Shown here: one piece after another, positions 20,051 through 26,731 of the stretch | How positions within the stretch are numbered: position 1 is the first letter of the stretch | How the letters are laid out: every line of letters starts with the position of its first letter | Virus record (IMG/VR): IMGVR_UViG_3300013006_001467 | Location: 1 to 29,105 of that record | Source of the DNA: a virus | Length of the DNA: 29,105 nt | Strand: one strand, 5' to 3' | Notes under the pieces: generated by a model | Database searches by the model: none | The model's input: only the letters and a program-made list of their open reading frames with translations | What the model was told of the DNA's origin: nothing | Translations under genes and position numbers: made by a program

Positions 20051-20775
20051 CAATCCCACAGGCCTTGGTAATACTTGCCGAACAAGCGGAAGCCGTTTTG
20101 AATACGTGCTTCTACCACTTGCATGCCTTCGTAGTCACACTTGTAGGTGTTTTTAGGGCCATCCTTCATTTGGTAGTACTTGTGCTCGCCCTTGGGCACC
20201 TCGTTGCCTTGCTTGTCCACAGGAACCCACAGAGTGTCATGTTCTCCAGAGTAGAAAGCTTGTTGCCAAGAATCATCCACTTTGCAGGTGAACGCAAAGA
20301 TCATTTCGTTCATGACCCATTCCCAGCGAAGATGCAAATTGTCATCTGTATCCCACTCGTTTTCTTTGGGCGCCGCGGCCGTGCTACGCAGATGTTCGGG
20401 CACATCCTCATCTTCCACTAGTGGGCTACCATGTTTGGTTGCTTGCAGTTGCTTCAGCATGGGCAACACAATAATGGCCAAGGTATGATCCATGCTCCAG
20501 GTGTCCCATTTGTCAATTTTTACATAGTTGATTTTAGGATGGATTCGGTCCAATACCCACATGATACCATGGCTAATGGGCTCAAGTCGGTCTGTCCATT
20601 TTTCACACCAGGCCGGACGTTCTACGTATGCAGACTTTTCACGACCTTCATCCTCCAGTGTTTGCTGAAGCTTCCATCGAGCGCACTTTGACCAGTCAGT
20701 CCAGAAAAACATATGATCAAACCAAGTGTATGGACTGAACCAATGGTAACGATACTTTCCAATATAAATCTTCAT
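20050..20775 (-). CDS. Conserved phage protein (KIDKWDTWSMDHTLA)
   Basis: 241 residues. Begins MKIYIGKYRYHWFSPYTW. The highly conserved centre is NYVKIDKWDTWSMDHTLAII and VLPMLKQLQATKHGSP; the end is GFRLFGKYYQGLWD. A widely conserved marine T4-type phage protein whose role has not been established as far as I know. Trp- and His-rich. ATGA overlap with the membrane protein upstream. Confidence 0.8.
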   Translation of the reverse strand: MKIYIGKYRYHWFSPYTWFDHMFFWTDWSKCARWKLQQTLEDEGREKSAYVERPAWCEKWTDRLEPISHGIMWVLDRIHPKINYVKIDKWDTWSMDHTLAIIVLPMLKQLQATKHGSPLVEDEDVPEHLRSTAAAPKENEWDTDDNLHLRWEWVMNEMIFAFTCKVDDSWQQAFYSGEHDTLWVPVDKQGNEVPKGEHKYYQMKDGPKNTYKCDYEGMQVVEARIQNGFRLFGKYYQGLWD

Positions 20776-21119
20776 GCTATACTTCCGTTGGTTTTTAGTG
20801 TGTCAATAATATCTTTTTCACCTTGTATTACTGCATTTTTGTCAGGGTGTCGTAGTTTAAAATTTTTAGAAATTTCAGCTATGGTTTTGCCTTGACAAAC
20901 AAAATCACCAGTGATTGCATTATGACAAAATATCTGTCCTTCGTACCAGCTGGTGTCTAGCAACATTGTTGTATTGTTCTCGATGCTACGATTTTCTGCA
21001 ATTTCTTGCAACTGGTCTTTGAATTTTCGCATGATTAACCATGCTACTATATCTAACACCACCTTTACTACAAAAAAGATTACTACAGCTTGTAGAAGAA
21101 AATTAACAAATTCTATCAT
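20772..21119 (-). CDS. Single-TM membrane-anchored phage protein
   Basis: 115 residues. Residues ~5-29 (NFLLQAVVIFFVVKVVLDIV) form a membrane helix, followed by a basic stretch and a cytoplasmic domain with SWYEGQIFCHNAITGDFVCQ, then GKTIAEISKNFKLRHPDK. Conserved hypothetical type. Inner-membrane location inferred. ATGA overlaps on both sides. Confidence 0.7.
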   Translation of the reverse strand: MIEFVNFLLQAVVIFFVVKVVLDIVAWLIMRKFKDQLQEIAENRSIENNTTMLLDTSWYEGQIFCHNAITGDFVCQGKTIAEISKNFKLRHPDKNAVIQGEKDIIDTLKTNGSIA

Positions 21120-21613
21120 GAGGGGTATGGCCAGTTGTTGTTTATGATTGCACCAGAATCGGGTCGAGTTTTTAATTTCACATTTTCTTCAATAACCTCA
21201 CCGGTTATTTCATCACATAGATCAACTTGATACGGAGCAATGATGTGTACTGCACAATCTTCTTCTTGCCACTCGTGTTCTCCATCGTAGAGCCAACCAG
21301 CACCACCTTCGTAGTAGAGTTCTTTGAGTTCTTGTTGTTCTAATTCTTTAATGTCATCGCTAAACTCCCACTCAACACTGACACTGTCATCAAACTCACA
21401 GCCCCAACCACAATCGGTTCGAGCGTATGCTACAGGATCGCCCTGCCACGGAAGGTTGCAATCTAGGTCTTCTTCAATAAAGCCTTGACCCCAGCGATAG
21501 GTTTCATCAATGTTAAACCAACTGATGCTGTCATCTGGATTCTTGCGATACATTTCTACATGGTAGACAATGCTTTTCTTTTCCAGGGGTTTGATTACAT
21601 ATACTCGACTCAT
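21116..21613 (-). CDS. Acidic conserved phage protein
   Basis: 165 residues, strongly acidic, with several Trp/Cys patches (DCGWGCEFDD, GGAGWLYDGEHEWQEEDC) and a beta-type end (VHIIAPYQVDLCDEITGEV). The cysteines could bind metal, but no standard motif is formed. Function unknown. Confidence 0.65.
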   Translation of the reverse strand: MSRVYVIKPLEKKSIVYHVEMYRKNPDDSISWFNIDETYRWGQGFIEEDLDCNLPWQGDPVAYARTDCGWGCEFDDSVSVEWEFSDDIKELEQQELKELYYEGGAGWLYDGEHEWQEEDCAVHIIAPYQVDLCDEITGEVIEENVKLKTRPDSGAIINNNWPYPS

Positions 21614-21622
21614 TGTTCTTCC

Positions 21623-21814
21623 TTAATTGTCTAAATCCATCAAGTTCCACTCTTTGATTATGGCAATCAGTTCTTCTTCTGTGTTGCACATGACCTTGGC
21701 AGTTTTCCACTCTTCTTTTTTGTCTCGTCCACCAACTTCCACCATCCAACCGTTGTCGTAACGATTGATGCTGATATTTTCGTTTACTTTTGCAAGTTTG
21801 TTTAGCTTTGTCAT
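21623..21814 (-). CDS. Small phage protein (GWMVEVGGRD)
   Basis: 63 residues: INRYDNGWMVEVGGRDKKEE, then WKTAKVMCNTEEELIAIIKE. A three-strand plus helix layout seen in short conserved marine phage proteins. AAGGAG before ATG 21814. Function unknown. Confidence 0.72.
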   Translation of the reverse strand: MTKLNKLAKVNENISINRYDNGWMVEVGGRDKKEEWKTAKVMCNTEEELIAIIKEWNLMDLDN

Positions 21815-21853
21815 TTCATTCTCCTTGTTTAATTTCTGTATTTACTAGGGCTA

Positions 21854-22225
21854 TCACAGTTTCAAACTTTCCATGGTGATGATCTTGCCCAGGCTTTCTT
21901 GGAACACGTCGGTGTCAGGAATAAGATATGTTGAGTAACAGTTACGGTCATGGCGGTCATCATAGGAACGAAAGATCACAATCTTGCCGCCGATGGCGCT
22001 TTTGACTTGAATGTTTAGCCCGCCTTCGGGCAAGTCCATGTCTGACGTGCTGGGCATAATGCCAAGCCCTCTGCGTTTTTTCATTGGAATCATGTTCTTA
22101 CTGAGCCCTGCATACGTTGACGGTGATACATCGGACTCAAAGTCTGCTATATCCTCTACCCGAGATTGTTCTTCTGCTGATGCCCGACGCAAGGACTCAA
22201 GCATCCATTTTCTAAACCATTTCAT
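21854..22225 (-). CDS. Conserved phage protein (GGKIVIFRSYD...IITMESL)
   Basis: 123 residues from ATG 22225 (GGAG site). The N-terminus is a basic helix (KWFRKWMLESLRRASAEEQS). The conserved C-terminal block is SAIGGKIVIFRSYDDRHDRN, CYSTYLIPDTD and GKIITMESLKL. I recall it from many marine phages without function. First gene after the promoter at 22250-22278. Confidence 0.72.
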   Translation of the reverse strand: MKWFRKWMLESLRRASAEEQSRVEDIADFESDVSPSTYAGLSKNMIPMKKRRGLGIMPSTSDMDLPEGGLNIQVKSAIGGKIVIFRSYDDRHDRNCYSTYLIPDTDVFQESLGKIITMESLKL

Positions 22226-22249
22226 GTGAATCTCCACTGTGATATTGAT

Positions 22250-22278
22250 ATTGTAGCAGGTTTTGTGTTGTTTGTCTA
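22250..22278 (-). promoter_or_regulatory. Sigma70 promoter TAGACA-17-TACAAT
   Basis: -35 TAGACA at 22278-22273, 17-bp spacer ending CTGC (extended -10), -10 TACAAT at 22255-22250. Drives the run 21854 to 19580. Confidence 0.75.
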
Positions 22279-22297
22279 GCAGTCAGGCAAACACTGT

Positions 22298-22558
22298 TTA
22301 ATTACCAAACAAGTGGTCTGCATATTTCATTCGAAACCAAGTTTCCATACGATCGTCGTAGAAGTCTAAATAGAACCAATCTTGGTAGTATCCCAGTTTA
22401 CGTCTGTCAACAGATTGATCTATCCATTCGTGATGATTGCGTACAGTGAAGCCCAGGACTTCTTTCATTTTATAACGTAACATCATTACACTGGCAGAAT
22501 TGTCAGCGGTCAACTGCTGGTGTAAATTTTCCCATTGTTTTGGTTTGAGACGAATCAT
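22298..22558 (-). CDS. Small protein, aromatic C-terminal motif family
   Basis: 86 residues. The tail WFYLDFYDDRMETWFRMKYA parallels the end of the 3716-3928 product. N-terminal part helical (KPKQWENLHQQLTADNSASV). It starts 3 nt after the radical SAM stop. Function unknown. Confidence 0.65.
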   Translation of the reverse strand: MIRLKPKQWENLHQQLTADNSASVMMLRYKMKEVLGFTVRNHHEWIDQSVDRRKLGYYQDWFYLDFYDDRMETWFRMKYADHLFGN

Positions 22559-22561
22559 GTG

Positions 22562-23707
22562 CTAGTCCAATGTGTTGATTTTGTCCATTACGTTGGGCCA
22601 TAGATCGGCAAACTTGTTGGTTTTTTGCCAATTGTCAAACCATTTGATTTTTCTTAAAATTTGATTACGGGATAAAATTACATTGTTGTTTTTGCCCAGG
22701 CCCGCCATGATCTCTTCTATACCTTCAATGGGGTATAAATTTGCATCAACTCCCATGCGTTGTTGATGTTCAGCAACCAATTGTTGTAGGCTATCTACAG
22801 CTTGTTGCCGAATCTCAGGAGGCATGTAGGATAGATTCATTTCATTGTGTTTACCAATAGGCATCAGGTTTATTTTGTTAATGCCCATGCCACTTAATGT
22901 TCGAGCTGTTGCTGGTAAATCAAACGCACTGAACAATCCATATACCATGTTGACAGAAACAGATGTGGGCCAGTGCCGGGTTAAAAATGCAAAGTTTTTA
23001 ACTACCTGGTCCCAATTTGCACCGTTGCGTATGTACTCAAATTTTTCATGAGTGTTTTCAAGACTCACATTCCACATGATTTTATTGTGTGGACGTTTTA
23101 ATAAATTATCAATGCAAGGTAAACTTTCAAAATCATATGATAAATTTGTAATCATGCTGATTTGGGTATGGTCCGGCAACAACTTAAACAGTTCGTAATT
23201 TTGTTTCATCAGCATGGGTTCGCCGCCTACCAATGATAGTTCTTTAATAGTTTGACTTTTATCAAGTACCCATGCCAACAATTCGTCTTGATAGTCTCGG
23301 CGAGCTGATTGTTTGATATCTATGTGTTTTCGTTCTTCCCATACACTGCTAAATTCAGGGCCACAATAAACACATCCTAGGTTGCACTTGTTGTTCCAAC
23401 GTACATCAAGAAACTCCAAAGAAAAATCGCCATCGGTTAATGGATAATTTTTTATATAATGATTTCTTAGAGTTGCATAATTGTTTACTTTTTCTTGTGA
23501 CCTACATAGTTTGCAATTATCATCATCTATATTGGCCAGCATGTTGCTTTTAATAACAGCCAAGGCGTCAGATGCCATGATCTGTTGCATGGTTTGATGT
23601 TGTAAGTTACCCAATGATGTTGTTCCGACACAGCAGGTTCTCACTAGACCATCTTCGCGTACAGTAACGCCTTTCCACGGAGCAGAACAGTAGTATTTAG
23701 ATTCCAT
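22562..23707 (-). CDS. Twitch/SPASM-type radical SAM protein
   Basis: 381 residues from ATG 23707 (MESKYYCSAPWKG). The radical SAM cluster motif is CNLGCVYC (Cys108, Cys112, Cys115), followed by LSLVGGEPML, which binds SAM. The N-terminal region has a cluster-type Cys set (Cys7, Cys25, Cys26, Cys65, Cys68) in the layout C..W...V..DG.V..CC ... GN ... DNC..C. I know this arrangement from twitch-domain radical SAM proteins in marine phages, whose substrate is undefined (peptide or glycan modification are options). Overlaps the upstream gene by 11 nt. It may depend on the phage A-type Fe-S carrier at 1517-1840. Confidence 0.88.
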   Translation of the reverse strand: MESKYYCSAPWKGVTVREDGLVRTCCVGTTSLGNLQHQTMQQIMASDALAVIKSNMLANIDDDNCKLCRSQEKVNNYATLRNHYIKNYPLTDGDFSLEFLDVRWNNKCNLGCVYCGPEFSSVWEERKHIDIKQSARRDYQDELLAWVLDKSQTIKELSLVGGEPMLMKQNYELFKLLPDHTQISMITNLSYDFESLPCIDNLLKRPHNKIMWNVSLENTHEKFEYIRNGANWDQVVKNFAFLTRHWPTSVSVNMVYGLFSAFDLPATARTLSGMGINKINLMPIGKHNEMNLSYMPPEIRQQAVDSLQQLVAEHQQRMGVDANLYPIEGIEEIMAGLGKNNNVILSRNQILRKIKWFDNWQKTNKFADLWPNVMDKINTLD

Positions 23708-24023
23708 CTTGTCTTTCATATGCCAGAATGTATTTAGAATTATCTGTGATATAGTCACCGGTTAACTCATGAAAACGATCAAAGCATTTTATTTTCTTTG
23801 GCGCCATTGGTATATGGTAAACGACTAACCAAGTTTTTAGAGCCCTGGCTCTGTGTTCCACTGGCCACGATAATATGGTATTTAGGCACTTGTCAACCTG
23901 GGCGTAAAAAAGCCTCTTATTACGAGGCTTGTTTAATTGCACTAATTCCTGGCCCCAGTTGTGCGCCAGCCTGGCATAGTTACATGACAAGGTGTCCCAA
24001 ACCAGTTGTTGGTCTTCTGTCAT
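23697..24023 (-). CDS. Protein of unknown function
   Basis: 108 residues, helical and aromatic (QQLVWDTLSCNYARLAHNWG, DKCLNTILSWPVEHRARALK), ending FHELTGDYITDN and AYERQDGI. No family recognised. It overlaps the start of the radical SAM gene, suggesting coupled translation and possibly a linked function. Confidence 0.62.
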   Translation of the reverse strand: MTEDQQLVWDTLSCNYARLAHNWGQELVQLNKPRNKRLFYAQVDKCLNTILSWPVEHRARALKTWLVVYHIPMAPKKIKCFDRFHELTGDYITDNSKYILAYERQDGI

Positions 24024-24038
24024 GCTAACAGTATCTAC

Positions 24039-24206
24039 CTAGGAATTGACTGTTTGGAATGGACTAAGATCATCCTCGTCCTCTGTGTCAGCCGCTTCAT
24101 AAACCCAATTTATAGGCACTTCCAAAAGCTTGGCCACAGTAACAGGCAAGTAGCCTGATTCTAACATGTCGTTGATTTCAATTGAAAGGTCGCTCATTCT
24201 GCTCAT
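24039..24206 (-). CDS. 55-residue HTH-like protein
   Basis: From ATG 24206 (AAGGAA site): MSRMSDLSIEINDMLESGYL, then PVTVAKLLEVPINWVYEA and an acidic tail. LPVTVAKLLEVPINWVYEA has the helix-turn-helix spacing seen in small phage regulators (the ...AxxLxVPxxWVY pattern). Probably a DNA-binding adaptor; low certainty. Confidence 0.6.
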   Translation of the reverse strand: MSRMSDLSIEINDMLESGYLPVTVAKLLEVPINWVYEAADTEDEDDLSPFQTVNS

Positions 24207-24207
24207 T

Positions 24208-24438
24208 TTAATATTCCTTCTTATCGCCATTGGCTTCGTTGTCACGATAGCCTGCGGTGTATGCTATAATTTCATGCTCAGTCATCTGTGCCATGTCAAT
24301 TCTAGGACTGCGGTGAGTGTCTCTCACAAAGTAATGCGGCATGTAGTCACGACCGTAGTACGAGTCTGCTTGGCCGCGATCGTAAGGACCGCCGTGTCGT
24401 TGATCATGGTAACCGGATTGTGTTTGTTCTTTAACCAT
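24208..24438 (-). CDS. Small conserved phage protein (DRGxADSYYGR)
   Basis: 76 residues from ATG 24438, placed 6 nt after AAGGAG; an ATG at 24444 would abut the site. GGPYDRGQADSYYGRDYMPH, then RIDMAQMTEHEIIAYTAGYR and DNEANGDKKEY. The DRGSADSYYGR...PH...GY..NE..GDKK pattern recurs in phages of alphaproteobacteria and marine viruses. Function unknown. Confidence 0.78.
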   Translation of the reverse strand: MVKEQTQSGYHDQRHGGPYDRGQADSYYGRDYMPHYFVRDTHRSPRIDMAQMTEHEIIAYTAGYRDNEANGDKKEY

Positions 24439-24448
24439 TGTCATCTCC

Positions 24449-24817
24449 TTATTGTGCAAAATATCGATAGGGCAAGCCCAGGCTCCAAGCAAGGTAACTA
24501 TCGTCACCGTTGGTCTCTTCGGCTTCGTGGATCCAACGCATGGCCATAGCCAAGTCTTTGGCACCCATGCTCAACAACTCTGCAACACGACGTTCAAACT
24601 TCTCGACAGCCTTGGCCTCTTCAATTTTTTGAGCAATGTCGTTGGCTTTCATCACTTCACCAAGGTCAGCAAACTCCTGCTCGAACTGCTCAAGAGTCCA
24701 AGTGCCAGTGTCAATGTGACGGGGACGGAAACCGTGAGCATCCTTGTACATGTCCCAGAATGTGCATTGAGCTTGCTCCAACTCTGTCATGTCTTCCCAA
24801 GTTGTAAATGCTGTCAT
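24449..24817 (-). CDS. Conserved phage protein (GFRPRHxDT...AMRWIHEAE)
   Basis: 122 residues from ATG 24817 (AAGGAG). FWDMYKDAHGFRPRHIDTGT, an acidic helix, then DLAMAMRWIHEAEETNGDDS and LGLPYRYFAQ. I recognise the combination from many podo- and myoviruses as a hypothetical. Helical; function unknown. First gene after the promoter at 24848-24876. Confidence 0.78.
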   Translation of the reverse strand: MTAFTTWEDMTELEQAQCTFWDMYKDAHGFRPRHIDTGTWTLEQFEQEFADLGEVMKANDIAQKIEEAKAVEKFERRVAELLSMGAKDLAMAMRWIHEAEETNGDDSYLAWSLGLPYRYFAQ

Positions 24818-24847
24818 TTCGATCTCCTTGTTGCTTAATATACGTAT

Positions 24848-24876
24848 ATTATACACTTAAACGGTTTTGCCGTCAA
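24848..24876 (-). promoter_or_regulatory. Sigma70 promoter TTGACG-17-TATAAT
   Basis: -35 TTGACG at 24876-24871 inside the 3' end of the upstream gene, 17-bp spacer, -10 TATAAT at 24853-24848. Drives 24449 and genes down to 22298. Confidence 0.82.
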
Positions 24877-25246
24877 CCAATCTACGAATGCGCTGGCCCA
24901 TGTCCTCGGGTGTGTCGCCTTTGCCTGTGAGCATGTAGGCATAGTATTCCACCATGTCGGCCTGCTTGAACTCCAGTGCAATGCCCAGGTTCTTAAAAAC
25001 AACATTGACCTGTTTAAGAGTTTCCTCCACTGTCTTTTGCACAATGTCCAGGTGGCCCGAGTCTACTTCGTCTTCATCGTAGCCGACTTCGTCTGACAAC
25101 ACTTTATGGAAGGCACCTTGGTCGTCCATAATACAGAACTTGCCAAAGGCCTTGTTTAGTGTTTCGTTGCCAAAGTCCTCGATGTACTCACCAATTTCGT
25201 TAGTGTCGATATCGTTGAGGCGTTCTTGTTTTGTGTATGTATGCAT
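24857..25246 (-). CDS. Acidic protein of unknown function
   Basis: 129 residues, acidic (DTNEIGEYIEDFGNETLNKA, DEVGYDEDEVDSGHLDIVQK) with a helical C-terminal half (KQADMVEYYAYMLTGKGDTP, EDMGQRIRRLVDG). No family recognised. Highly acidic small early proteins of phages sometimes mimic DNA; that is only a possibility here. One-gene unit behind cassette promoter 25277-25305. Confidence 0.65.
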   Translation of the reverse strand: MHTYTKQERLNDIDTNEIGEYIEDFGNETLNKAFGKFCIMDDQGAFHKVLSDEVGYDEDEVDSGHLDIVQKTVEETLKQVNVVFKNLGIALEFKQADMVEYYAYMLTGKGDTPEDMGQRIRRLVDGKTV

Positions 25247-25276
25247 TTCAAAGTCCTTTTTAGTTACTATACAAGT

Positions 25277-25305
25277 ATTATAGCAGTTTGGGAATTAATG
25301 GTCAA
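25277..25305 (-). promoter_or_regulatory. Sigma70 promoter TTGACC-17-TATAAT (cassette type)
   Basis: -35 TTGACC at 25305-25300, -10 TATAAT at 25282-25277, spacer ending CTGC. Almost the same sequence as the 12111-12139 cassette 13 kb away, including the AGTAACTAAAAAGGA leader. Confidence 0.88.
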
Positions 25306-25307
25306 CC

Positions 25308-25336
25308 AAAAACGCAGTGTTGCGATTAAACAACAC
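25308..25336 (-). terminator. Intrinsic terminator of the GIY-YIG gene
   Basis: Stem GTGTTG/CAACAC (25317-25322/25331-25336), 8-nt loop containing the stop codon, then TGCG and TTTTT on the minus strand. It ends 3 bp upstream of the next -35 box, so termination and initiation are back to back. Confidence 0.65.
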
Positions 25337-25664
25337 CACGTACATCAGTGTTCAAGTTGGGCTTGAACTCACGGATCATAGCACGTTCCGCAGTGTGAGC
25401 TTCTGTTTTGCCACGTACCACTGCAATGATACGGAACTGGAAAGCTTCAGTGCCACGGGCACGGATCGCTTCGTACAGGGCCCAACTCTTGTCCTCGCTA
25501 CGTGAGCGATAGATGTGCTTGTTGATACGAGTTTTCACGCTCTTTAAAACAGTGCTTTCAGTTTTGGCAGTTACACCAATGTAGAAGTCCGAACCGCTCT
25601 CAATCTTGTAAATGATATGAGTGCGATCTGCACGTTTTTTGCGGGTTGCTTTTTTAATTTCCAT
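25326..25664 (-). CDS. GIY-YIG nuclease-family protein
   Basis: 112 residues from ATG 25664. The GIY-YIG halves are HIIYKIESG (residues 16-24) and DFYIGVTA (27-34). Then come RINKHIYRS (catalytic Arg46), ALYEAIRARG, HTAERAMIREF (Glu93) and KPNLN (Asn103), which is the complete motif set. A basic N-terminal stretch (KKATRKKRADR) may bind DNA. Likely a small stand-alone nuclease, homing-type or for host DNA. The -10 box ends 6 nt before the ATG and there is no ribosome site, so the message should be leaderless. Confidence 0.85.
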   Translation of the reverse strand: MEIKKATRKKRADRTHIIYKIESGSDFYIGVTAKTESTVLKSVKTRINKHIYRSRSEDKSWALYEAIRARGTEAFQFRIIAVVRGKTEAHTAERAMIREFKPNLNTDVRGVV

Positions 25665-25670
25665 ACTAGT

Positions 25671-25699
25671 ATTATAACCGATCTTGCAATTCTGGTCAA
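25671..25699 (-). promoter_or_regulatory. Sigma70 promoter TTGACC-17-TATAAT (leaderless)
   Basis: -35 TTGACC at 25699-25694, 17-bp spacer, -10 TATAAT at 25676-25671, then ACTAGT and the ATG. The predicted start point is on the initiator codon. Confidence 0.85.
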
Positions 25700-25707
25700 C
25701 CAGATTG

Positions 25708-25727
25708 TTGTTGTTAAAAAACAACAA
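25708..25727. repeat. Stem-loop upstream of promoter
   Basis: Perfect 8-bp stem TTGTTGTT/AACAACAA with an AAAA loop, 8 bp upstream of the -35 box; outer CCAG/CTGG (25700-25703/25729-25732) can also pair. There is no T-run, so it is probably not a terminator; it matches the hairpin position in the promoter cassettes. Confidence 0.55.
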
Positions 25728-25740
25728 GCTGGAATACACG

Positions 25741-25869
25741 CTGGATTAAGCTGGATTAAGCTGGATTATCGATAATATTATTGGGGATTATCGGATAATA
25801 TTATAGGGGATTATATAGATAATGTTGATAATATTATCGGGGATTATAGATAATATTATAGGAGATTAT
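25741..25869. repeat. Helically phased AT-rich iteron array
   Basis: Gene-free 130-bp block. GGATTA-type units begin at 25741, 25751, 25761, 25783, 25806, 25839 and 25861 (CTGGATTA three times, then GGGGATTAT three times and GGAGATTAT). The perfect palindrome ATAATATTAT occurs at 25772, 25795, 25828 and 25850. Steps are 10, 10, 22, 23, 33 and 22 bp, near multiples of a helical turn. No open frame of note. Candidate replication origin, DNA-unwinding element or multi-operator. Confidence 0.8.
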
Positions 25870-25872
25870 GGC

Positions 25873-25892
25873 CAATAAAAAAGCTACCAAGG
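25873..25892 (+). repeat. 20-bp direct repeat, left copy
   Basis: CAATAAAAAAGCTACCAAGG, identical to 26339-26358. This copy lacks the right arm of the terminator, so it cannot form the hairpin. Confidence 0.85.
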
Positions 25893-25921
25893 GCGAGTGG
25901 TTTTTAACAGAGTTCGAAGAA

Positions 25922-26296
25922 TTAAATCAATGGTTTAATATATTTGTCATACCAGACAATTAATGGGTTTGTATTAAAACTAGCGTTATTACGCCCATTG
26001 ACATCTCCCTTTCCTAACCACGCTGTACCATTTAATGGTTTAAGTAGTGCATCCAACACGGCTAGAATACTCACATCCTTGCTTGCATCTATATCTTTAC
26101 TAGTTTTGAGTATGCCCGATAATTCTGATCGTAAAGAAAGTAATGTTTGAACTGTGTCAAGCAAAGATTTTTTTGCCAGGTCACCGGCTGGGCTTTTACC
26201 AGGCGGCAATTTATTATATTTGGATATTTCTCCGGGTAGCTGTCTTACGGTAGCCAAAAATTTTACACCCCATGCGGCTAGTGCAGTATTTGCCAT
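25922..26296 (-). CDS. Protein of unknown function, probably late-expressed
   Basis: 124 residues, mostly helical: NTALAAWGVKFLATVRQLPG, KSLLDTVQTLLSLRSELSGI, VSILAVLDALLKPLNGTAWL, end NTNPLIVWYDKYIKPLI. No domain recognised. Good ribosome site (AAAGGA) and a CATAAATA late-type octamer at 26312-26319, as for the two fibre genes, so a virion or assembly protein is likely. It is flanked by a 20-bp direct repeat, suggesting arrival or shuffling as a unit. Confidence 0.7.
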   Translation of the reverse strand: MANTALAAWGVKFLATVRQLPGEISKYNKLPPGKSPAGDLAKKSLLDTVQTLLSLRSELSGILKTSKDIDASKDVSILAVLDALLKPLNGTAWLGKGDVNGRNNASFNTNPLIVWYDKYIKPLI

Positions 26297-26311
26297 GTTG
26301 AATCCTTTTGA

Positions 26312-26319
26312 TATTTATG
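26312..26319 (-). promoter_or_regulatory. T4-type late promoter octamer CATAAATA
   Basis: CATAAATA on the minus strand, 15 nt before ATG 26296, with AAAGGA in between. Same octamer and spacing style as at 1484-1491 and 26784-26791. Confidence 0.5.
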
Positions 26320-26338
26320 CACAATTGCCAAGTTAAGT

Positions 26339-26358
26339 CAATAAAAAAGCTACCAAGG
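26339..26358 (+). repeat. 20-bp direct repeat, right copy
   Basis: CAATAAAAAAGCTACCAAGG, identical to 25873-25892; this copy forms the left arm of the terminator at 26343-26371. Confidence 0.85.
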
Positions 26359-26371
26359 CGGTAGCTTTTTT
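26343..26371. terminator. Strong bidirectional terminator
   Basis: 12-bp stem AAAAAAGCTACC/GGTAGCTTTTTT with a 5-nt loop. It has T-runs on both strands and would end the winged-helix gene transcript (minus strand), insulating the gene at 25922-26296. Confidence 0.9.
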
Positions 26372-26407
26372 TGGTGTGTTCAGTGTGAATTGAACAGCGG
26401 TCAGTGA

Positions 26408-26674
26408 TTAGACAAGTCCCATGGCCATTGCTTTGTAACCAGCGGCAACCAACTTGCGACTTGGCTTGCCAATTGCGTATTCTGTCACAGTAACGCCATT
26501 ACCGGCTGTGCGGGTGTTTGCATAAACAGCAAAACCGCTTTGACGGATACGTGACACTTCTGCAGAAATGTTCTTGATGCCAAAACGCTTGGCAGCTTGG
26601 CTGGCAGTCACTGTCTCACCTGAGTGAAGAGCAGAAAACAACTTGTAAGTTTTGGTTTCAGTATTAAAACGCAT
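26408..26674 (-). CDS. Winged-helix/HTH DNA-binding protein
   Basis: 88 residues. SALHSGETVTASQAAKRFGI and NISAEVSRIRQSGFAVYANT make a helix-turn-helix plus wing, followed by VTEYAIGKPSRKLVAAGYKA. The family is very common in T4-type cyano- and other marine phages, as small transcriptional regulators of unknown target. One-gene unit with its own promoter and strong terminator. A 15-bp palindrome at the transcription start (26709-26723) suggests autoregulation. Confidence 0.83.
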   Translation of the reverse strand: MRFNTETKTYKLFSALHSGETVTASQAAKRFGIKNISAEVSRIRQSGFAVYANTRTAGNGVTVTEYAIGKPSRKLVAAGYKAMAMGLV

Positions 26675-26708
26675 AAAATGTTACCTTTCTTTAGTAATAT
26701 AAACATTA

Positions 26709-26723
26709 GCTGTACCGTACAGC
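26709..26723. promoter_or_regulatory. Candidate operator GCTGTAC-C-GTACAGC
   Basis: Perfect inverted repeat, 7-bp arms with a 1-bp centre. It lies at the predicted start point (~26725) of the HTH gene and before its ribosome site. Position fits a repressor site for the HTH product itself. Confidence 0.5.
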
Positions 26724-26731
26724 ATGTATCT

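Noticed and set aside
23870-23896. TTGACA ... TATTAT on the minus strand inside the 23697-24023 gene
   Set aside because: Spacer is 15 bp, unlike the strict 17 bp of all others, and it lies within coding sequence.
25741-25869. CRISPR-like repeat array
   Set aside because: Units are short, AT-rich and separated by fewer than 25 bp of non-unique sequence; no spacers and no cas genes.
25868-25963. Plus-strand 31-codon frame with AGGAG before its ATG (MANKKATKGEWFLTEFEELN...)
   Set aside because: It overlaps the 20-bp direct repeat and runs antisense into the 3' end of the 25922-26296 gene; no promoter and no family. More likely by-product of the repeat, though a truncated remnant is possible.
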